Shown: positions 5,082 to 9,247 of the stretch, piece after piece | Layout of the letters: every line of letters begins with the position of its first letter | Position numbering within the stretch: position 1 is the first letter of the stretch | NCBI GenBank assembly: GCA_010027915.1 | Contig: RGUG01000037.1 | Span: 1 to 9,247, forward strand | DNA from: a bacterium | Lineage (GTDB): Bacteria; Margulisbacteria; Marinamargulisbacteria; SXXA01 | DNA length: 9,247 bases | Direction of reading: 5' to 3' | Made by a program: the position numbers and the translations under genes | The notes under the pieces: model-generated | Told to the model about the DNA's origin: nothing | Database searches by the model: none | Seen by the model: the letters and a program-made list of their open reading frames with translations, nothing else

Positions 5082-6421
5082 CGGATACCATTGCGGCCAT
5101 TGCCACTCCCTTGGGTCGGGGTGGTATTGGGGTGATTCGGGTATCGGGCCCAGATGCACTCCCCATCGTGATGCGGCTCATTAACCGCCCACATTTGACC
5201 CCCTCCCGCATGACACTGGTCACCGTATCGGATCCCGACACCGGCATGCCATTGGATCGGGGGTATGTGGTCTGGTTTAAGCCCCCTTATTCGTTTACCG
5301 GGGAATCGGTCGTCGAATTGCAACTGCACGGCACCCCTTATGGCTTGTCTCGCTTATTGGCCCTATTAGGAAAAGAGGGGGCCCGTATGGCCACCGCCGG
5401 CGAATTTACAAAGCGGGCTTTTTTAAATGGCAAGCTCGATTTAACCCAGGCCGAGTCGATTTTAACCTTGATTGATGCCCAATCGGATCGGGCCCACGCC
5501 GTGGCCATGGGGCATCACCAGGGCAAGTTATATGCCCGCATTCAACGCATGCGCCAGGCCCTGATGGGTGTCTTGGAACACATTGAAGCCAGTTTGGATT
5601 TTCCGGACGAAGTACCCCCCATTGATCAAGTGACCACCCTCGGTTTGTTGCACCCTTTGTGTGATGAGATGGATCAGGTGATCGCCCTTGGCAATTGGGG
5701 CAAATGGGTACATGGGGGCATTCGATGTGTGTTGGTCGGCAAACCGAATGTGGGGAAATCGTCGTTGCTCAATGCCATCTCAGGCGAAAACCGGGCCATG
5801 GTATCCGCCCAACCGGGCACCACCCGGGATTATGTGCAAGTCACGACCCAATTAAATGGCTTTTTAGTGGAGTGGACGGATACGGCGGGTATTCGTTCCA
5901 CCGACCAGGCCTTAGAAGCCGATGGCATCGAACGAAGTATCGCCCAATTGGGGTCGGCGGATGTGGTGCTGTGGGTCTGCGACCAGTCGACCCCCTTGAC
6001 CGATGAGGATTGGGCGGTGGCCCACCTGATTCCCCCAGACAAGCCGGTGATGGTGGTGCGTAACAAGGCGGATCAGTGGCCCCACCCACACCCCCCATTA
6101 CCCCAAGACTGGCCCTGTTACGAGGTGAGTGCCCAAACGGGGGACGGCATCGAAGGGTTAATGGCGGGCATTGTGGCACGTATCATGCACGATTTACCGG
6201 CCAATGAACTGGATGTGTTATGCAATGCCAGGCAATTGGCGGCCCTTCATGTGGCCCGTGAGGCTTTGCGGGCTTTGTGCCAGCAATTGGGTCAGGTGCC
6301 GGATGATATGGTCACCGTCGACCTTCGTCGGGCCATTTTAAAATTGGGTGAAATGACGGGGGATACCTTGAGCGAAACGGTGTTAGACGGTATTTTTTCT
6401 CGGTTTTGTATCGGTAAATAG
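5078..6421 (+). CDS. mnmE: tRNA modification GTPase MnmE
   Basis: With MnmG it makes the 5-carboxymethylaminomethyl-type modification of wobble uridine in certain tRNAs. The 447 residues are full length. The N-terminal folate-binding domain shows TIAAIATPLGRGGIGVIRVSG, the YSFTGESVVELQLHG segment and AGEFTKRAFLNGKLDLTQAE. A helical domain follows, then the inserted G domain: G1 GKPNVGKSS (221-229), G2 PGTTRD (246-251), G3 DTAG (268-271), G4 NKAD (329-332), G5 SAQTG (351-355). The C-terminal FCIGK contains the CxGK motif with the cysteine needed for catalysis. All key motifs are intact. It is the last gene of the overlapping block, with a GC-rich hairpin right after its stop. mnmG, often next, is not in this position. 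Confidence 0.98.
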   Translation: MTDTIAAIATPLGRGGIGVIRVSGPDALPIVMRLINRPHLTPSRMTLVTVSDPDTGMPLDRGYVVWFKPPYSFTGESVVELQLHGTPYGLSRLLALLGKEGARMATAGEFTKRAFLNGKLDLTQAESILTLIDAQSDRAHAVAMGHHQGKLYARIQRMRQALMGVLEHIEASLDFPDEVPPIDQVTTLGLLHPLCDEMDQVIALGNWGKWVHGGIRCVLVGKPNVGKSSLLNAISGENRAMVSAQPGTTRDYVQVTTQLNGFLVEWTDTAGIRSTDQALEADGIERSIAQLGSADVVLWVCDQSTPLTDEDWAVAHLIPPDKPVMVVRNKADQWPHPHPPLPQDWPCYEVSAQTGDGIEGLMAGIVARIMHDLPANELDVLCNARQLAALHVAREALRALCQQLGQVPDDMVTVDLRRAILKLGEMTGDTLSETVLDGIFSRFCIGK

Positions 6422-6424
6422 ACC

Positions 6425-6444
6425 CCCCCATGGTGCGATGGGGG
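6425..6444 (+). terminator. GC-rich hairpin directly after mnmE
   Basis: CCCCCAT (6425-6431), loop GGTGCG and ATGGGGG (6438-6444) form a perfect 7-bp stem starting three bases after the mnmE stop. No T-run follows, so it may be a weak or factor-dependent terminator, or an attenuator before the next gene. The ATG at 6430 lies in the stem, which argues against it as the downstream start. Confidence 0.4.
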
Positions 6445-6477
6445 ACACGCCGACTCAACGGTTTAACTCCCGTCAAA

Positions 6478-6987
6478 ATGGGAATAGCCGCAACTATGAG
6501 TATGCGATGGACAATGATGGGTATCATGGGGTTCTTCATGATGGGTTGCACCGTGAGCATGGCCTTTCATGCCACCTGGGACGTCAACCCAGACCCGTTG
6601 CCATCACTATCCAATGGGATTTCGGGCCATCCCATTGCCACCCTGACTATTCGGACGGGGACGGATCAATCATTTGCCATTCAAGTGTCATCGGGATTGG
6701 GTCGTTATTTGATTCGTGAGGGAGACGATGCAGGCCGTGATGGCGACCTGGCCCCTTACACCATCCGACTCATCCCGATGGGAGAACGCCCCTTTACCCA
6801 CCAAACCCCTATGGCGGACCGCTGGGTGAGCCTGGAATCACCCGTAGAATGGGTATTTTCCCCCACGGGTGACGCCAATCAAATCCCCATGCGGTTGGCC
6901 CTTCTTTTATCCAGTCCCCCGAACCCATCATTGTTTCGGGGGCAATTCAGGGCCAATATTAGCATTAATGTGACCGAGATGATTTAA
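6478..6987 (+). CDS. Secreted protein of unknown function
   Basis: I do not recognise this protein. From ATG 6478 it has 169 residues. A basic residue (MSMRW) and a hydrophobic stretch (MMGIMGFFMMGC) precede a plausible signal-peptidase site after VSMA. MMGC could be a poor lipobox, but lacks the usual leucine at -3. The mature part looks rich in beta-strand: HPIATLTIRTGTDQSFAIQV, YTIRLIPMGERP, and a final FRGQFRANISINVTEMI. Short strands and an alternating hydrophobic C-terminal strand after a Gly recall chaperone-usher pilins or spore-coat-U-like domains, but the cysteine pattern is absent, so this is weak. The start is unclear: ATG 6430 (in the mnmE hairpin), 6478, 6496 and 6502 are all in frame and none has a good Shine-Dalgarno. 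Its TAA overlaps the htpX stop on the other strand. Confidence 0.6.
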   Translation: MGIAATMSMRWTMMGIMGFFMMGCTVSMAFHATWDVNPDPLPSLSNGISGHPIATLTIRTGTDQSFAIQVSSGLGRYLIREGDDAGRDGDLAPYTIRLIPMGERPFTHQTPMADRWVSLESPVEWVFSPTGDANQIPMRLALLLSSPPNPSLFRGQFRANISINVTEMI

Positions 6988-7841
6988 ACCGACTGCAATT
7001 TAAGTCGTCGCACCCGCTCTTCTACGGGTGGGTGGGTACTAAACAAGGACAAGAGGCCACCCCCCCCACGGGCCGATAGGGGAGACATGATATACAAATG
7101 TGCCAAGGCCGGATTGCCCGGTTCGGGCAGGACGGTTTCCATTCGATCGTGAATACGCAACAGGGCAGAGGCCAAATCCATCGGGTTGCCATGAATGCGT
7201 CCCCCGGCCTCATCGGCCACATACTCACGAGACCGTGAAATGGCCATTTGAATCAGGGTCGCAGCAATAGGGGCAATCAGCACCGTTAACAGCCCGCTGG
7301 CCATACCCCCTTCTCCCTCGTTTTCGCTACGACGCCCCCCAAATATCATGGCCCATTGGGCCATATTGGCCAGCATCGATACCGCACCGGCCAAACAAGC
7401 CGAAATGGTGCTAATGAGTGTGTCATAATGCTTGATGTGGGCCAATTCGTGGGCGGCCACGCCGGATAATTCGGCGGGCGTTAACAGGTTGAGAATGCCT
7501 TGGGTAAAGGCCACAGCGGAGTGAGAAGGGCTACGACCGGTGGCAAAGGCATTGGGCGTGTAATCCGGGATAATATAAACCTTGGGTACGGGTAGGTCGG
7601 CATTGGCGGCCAAACGGGTGACCATGGCCAATAACTCAGGATGGGTGTCGGAAGTGGCCAAGGTGGCCCGTTGCATTTTAAGGACAATACGATCCGAAAA
7701 CCAATACATCACCCCATTCATGCCACATGCTATCACCAAGGCCATTACCATGCCCGATTGGCCACCCAGTGCCTGGCCGATCGTGACAAATAGACCGGTC
7801 ATTAACGCCAATAACACAGTGGTTTTAATTGAATTTCCCAT
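6984..7841 (-). CDS. htpX: Membrane zinc metalloprotease HtpX
   Basis: An M48-family protease that cleaves damaged or misassembled inner-membrane proteins on the cytoplasmic side, in parallel with FtsH. The 285-residue protein has two N-terminal membrane segments (~8-25 and ~31-50), then VPKVYIIPDYTPNAFATGRSP, zinc motif HELAH (131-135) in GVAAHELAHIKHYD, two further hydrophobic segments (~141-168, ~181-202), and the third zinc ligand E206 in SRSREYVAD. It ends in FSTHPPVEERVRRL, the usual C-terminal motif. All catalytic elements are present. Start: ATG 7841 follows GGAGG (7847-7851) at five bases; longer in-frame starts to 7910 would swallow that site. It lies 87 bases downstream of trxB on the same strand and converges on the unknown secreted gene. 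Confidence 0.96.
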   Translation of the reverse strand: MGNSIKTTVLLALMTGLFVTIGQALGGQSGMVMALVIACGMNGVMYWFSDRIVLKMQRATLATSDTHPELLAMVTRLAANADLPVPKVYIIPDYTPNAFATGRSPSHSAVAFTQGILNLLTPAELSGVAAHELAHIKHYDTLISTISACLAGAVSMLANMAQWAMIFGGRRSENEGEGGMASGLLTVLIAPIAATLIQMAISRSREYVADEAGGRIHGNPMDLASALLRIHDRMETVLPEPGNPALAHLYIMSPLSARGGGGLLSLFSTHPPVEERVRRLKLQSV

Positions 7842-7846
7842 ACTAC

Positions 7847-7851
7847 CCTCC
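7847..7851 (-). promoter_or_regulatory. Ribosome binding site of htpX
   Basis: GGAGG on the minus strand, five bases before ATG 7841, decides the start codon against the in-frame ATG 7853 and the TTG/ATG codons further upstream. Confidence 0.7.
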
Positions 7852-7902
7852 ATCGTGAGATGCCACAGATCCGTGGCGTTTGGGTTACGACGCGGGAAAT
7901 AG

Positions 7903-7927
7903 TAGCACAATGATGCCTTACGTGCTA
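7903..7927 (-). terminator. Inverted repeat between trxB and htpX
   Basis: TAGCAC (7903-7908) and GTGCTA (7922-7927) are perfect inverted repeats around a 13-base loop, immediately after the trxB stop on the minus strand. A second small hairpin (GCCAC/GTGGC, 7862-7877) lies closer to htpX. Neither has a T-run, so the pair could reduce rather than stop read-through from trxB. Confidence 0.25.
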
Positions 7928-7928
7928 A

Positions 7929-8838
7929 TCACCCTGTGGTTAAGTAGGCATCGGCATCAAGGGCTGCCATACACCCTGAACCGGCGGCGGTGATGGCCTG
8001 ACGGTAGCGATGGTCTTGCACATCCCCACACGCAAAGACCCCCGGCACATTGGTTAAGGTTCGCCCAGGGATCGTTCGTATGTAGCCCATATCGTCACAA
8101 TCCAGCTGACCATTTAAAAACGATGTATTGGGCACGTGCCCGATGGCATAAAACAACCCCGATGCTGGAATAACGGTTTGCTGTCCCCGTTGAGACAAGG
8201 TCACCGATTCGAGCCGATTCTCCCCATTGGCTTCGATCACCTCGGATTCCCAGGCCACCGTGATCTGGGGATGGTTCAACACCCGTTCTTGCATCACTTT
8301 GGAGGCCCTCAACTGGTTTTTTCGTACCACCAAGGTCACATGCGAGGCGTATTTCATTAAAAACGTGGCCTCTTCGCAGGCACTATCACCACCCCCCACC
8401 ACCACCAAGGGTTTCTGACGAAACATGGGCAGGGCCCCATCACACACCGCACAGGCCGAAATACCTTTTTGCCATAGCCGGTCTTCACCCGTTACGCCCA
8501 ATCGCTTGGCGGTTGCACCCGTTGACACAATCACGCTGCGGGTGGACACCGTGCGATAAGGGGTGGTCACCACAAAAGGCGTCACGGATAGGTCCACCTC
8601 GGTCACCGTTTCGGTCAGGATGCGGGTGCCACAGGCTTCGGATTGTTCCCGCATGGCCAGCATCAACTCAGGGCCCCCAATGCCCTTGGGAAAACCCGGA
8701 AAGTTCTCAACGTCTGTGGTGGTGGTTAACTGCCCGCCCCTCAAACAACAACGGGCGGTGTTGGGCACGGGCCGCATAAATGGCGGCGGTGTGGGCCGCA
8801 GGTCCTGATCCGATAATGACGATGGATTCACTCATCAT
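7929..8838 (-). pseudogene. trxB: Thioredoxin reductase trxB, frame broken near residue 34
   Basis: Thioredoxin reductase is an FAD- and NADPH-dependent flavoenzyme that reduces thioredoxin. The N-terminus lies in one frame from ATG 8838 (or ATG 8835) behind a good AAGGAG (8843-8848): [22 protein letters not shown], then PLLFEG, after which this frame stops at 8707. The rest is in another frame from about 8736: [17 protein letters not shown], redox motif CAVC in [14 protein letters not shown]-site [23 protein letters not shown], and [21 protein letters not shown], ending normally. Homologues of this type carry about eight residues between FEG and GGQL that are absent here, so a ~26-base deletion fits better than a single-base error. 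If real, the FAD-binding N-terminus is separated from the catalytic part. The gene follows the penicillin-binding protein by 17 bases. Confidence 0.85.
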
Positions 8839-8842
8839 AACA

Positions 8843-8848
8843 CTCCTT
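8843..8848 (-). promoter_or_regulatory. Ribosome binding site of trxB
   Basis: AAGGAG on the minus strand precedes tandem ATG codons at 8838 and 8835 by four and seven bases. It shows that translation was meant to begin in the N-terminal frame, not at the GTG at 8831 that opens the downstream frame. Confidence 0.7.
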
Positions 8849-8855
8849 GTTTTGT

Positions 8856-9247
8856 TTATAACCCAGCATAATCAACACCTGAATCGGAGGTCGGCGTGGC
8901 CGACGGACCAGCCGATGCAGGGACATCCATATTACCAGAGGCCATGCCATCTTCCGGTAACCGATCGGGAATATGACCTGCCCGCTCAAACTCAGTGGCA
9001 GGCACGTCCTTGAGGGCTTCTTTCATAAACGCACGCCACATCAACGCTGGAATACCGCCACCGGTTACCTTGTTCATGGGTTTGTTGTTGTCATTGCCCA
9101 CCCAGGTGGCCGTGACCAATTGCGGGGTAAACCCAATAAACCAGGCATCCTTATAATCCGACGTGGTACCGGTTTTCCCTGCCACGGGACGGGGTAAATT
9201 GGCATTTTGACCGGTACCATATCGCACCGCCCCTTTGAGCATGTCCA
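8856..9247 (-). CDS. Class A penicillin-binding protein (PBP1A-like), C-terminal part
   Basis: The last ~130 codons of a bifunctional peptidoglycan glycosyltransferase/transpeptidase; the rest lies beyond the right edge. Seen: [15 protein letters not shown], then the transpeptidase KTGT box in [21 protein letters not shown] (KTGT at 9165-9176), the following strand [11 protein letters not shown], and [18 protein letters not shown], all typical of PBP1A-like transpeptidase domains. After the domain is a ~40-residue tail rich in Ala, Ser, Pro and Asp, ending DYAGL, probably disordered. The SxxK and SxN motifs are outside the window. It is on the same strand as trxB, 17 bases upstream, so the two are probably co-transcribed. 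Confidence 0.93.
   Translation of the reverse strand, partial: DMLKGAVRYGTGQNANLPRPVAGKTGTTSDYKDAWFIGFTPQLVTATWVGNDNNKPMNKVTGGGIPALMWRAFMKEALKDVPATEFERAGHIPDRLPEDGMASGNMDVPASAGPSATPTSDSGVDYAGL

Noticed and set aside
1..9247. CRISPR array, tRNA, rRNA or insertion sequence
   Set aside because: I saw no regularly spaced repeats, cloverleaf-like segments, transposase motifs or terminal inverted repeats with target duplications in the window.

Overview
The window comes from a diderm (Gram-negative type) bacterium. It carries the 5' end of an outer-membrane two-partner secretion transporter, a bifunctional penicillin-binding protein, a KaiC-like signalling pair and part of the conserved rpmH-rnpA-yidD-yidC-jag-mnmE cluster. 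Base composition looks close to half G+C, with marked use of G- and C-rich codons (GGG, CCC, ACC, GCC) and many short G or C runs. The lineage cannot be fixed from the sequence. YidC has no large periplasmic domain, Jag has no N-terminal Jag_N domain, and both sit in one cluster with mnmE. This resembles the Firmicutes-type arrangement, and the two short proteins also recall cyanobacterial forms, rather than a typical enterobacterial layout. A non-photosynthetic cyanobacterial relative or a deep-branching proteobacterium are guesses only.

Layout: (1) bases 1-580, minus strand: start of a TpsB/ShlB/FhaC-type transporter with signal peptide and POTRA_2 domain, cut by the left edge. (2) 780-2581, minus strand: two translationally coupled genes, a single-domain KaiC-like ATPase followed by a response-regulator receiver domain fused to a second KaiC-like ATPase. 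(3) 2582-3013: divergent intergenic region with a perfect 12-bp palindrome. (4) 3014-6421, plus strand: rpmH, rnpA, yidD, yidC, jag, mnmE, tightly packed, with ATGA overlaps at yidC-jag and jag-mnmE. (5) 6478-6987, plus strand: unrecognised secreted protein, converging on htpX with overlapping stop codons. (6) 6984-9247, minus strand: htpX, then a frame-broken trxB, then the C-terminal end of a class A penicillin-binding protein cut by the right edge.

The rpmH-mnmE block links ribosome and tRNA maturation (L34, RNase P protein, tRNA wobble modification) with membrane protein insertion (YidC, YidD, Jag). The KaiC-like pair is the least conventional part: a phosphorylatable receiver domain is physically joined to a RecA-fold ATPase and coupled to a second one, which suggests a small ATPase signalling module with no histidine kinase in view. 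Other points for follow-up are three 8-base homopolymer tracts in the first ~75 codons of the secretion gene, a lysine where YidC family members carry a conserved arginine, and a small frame-breaking deletion in trxB.
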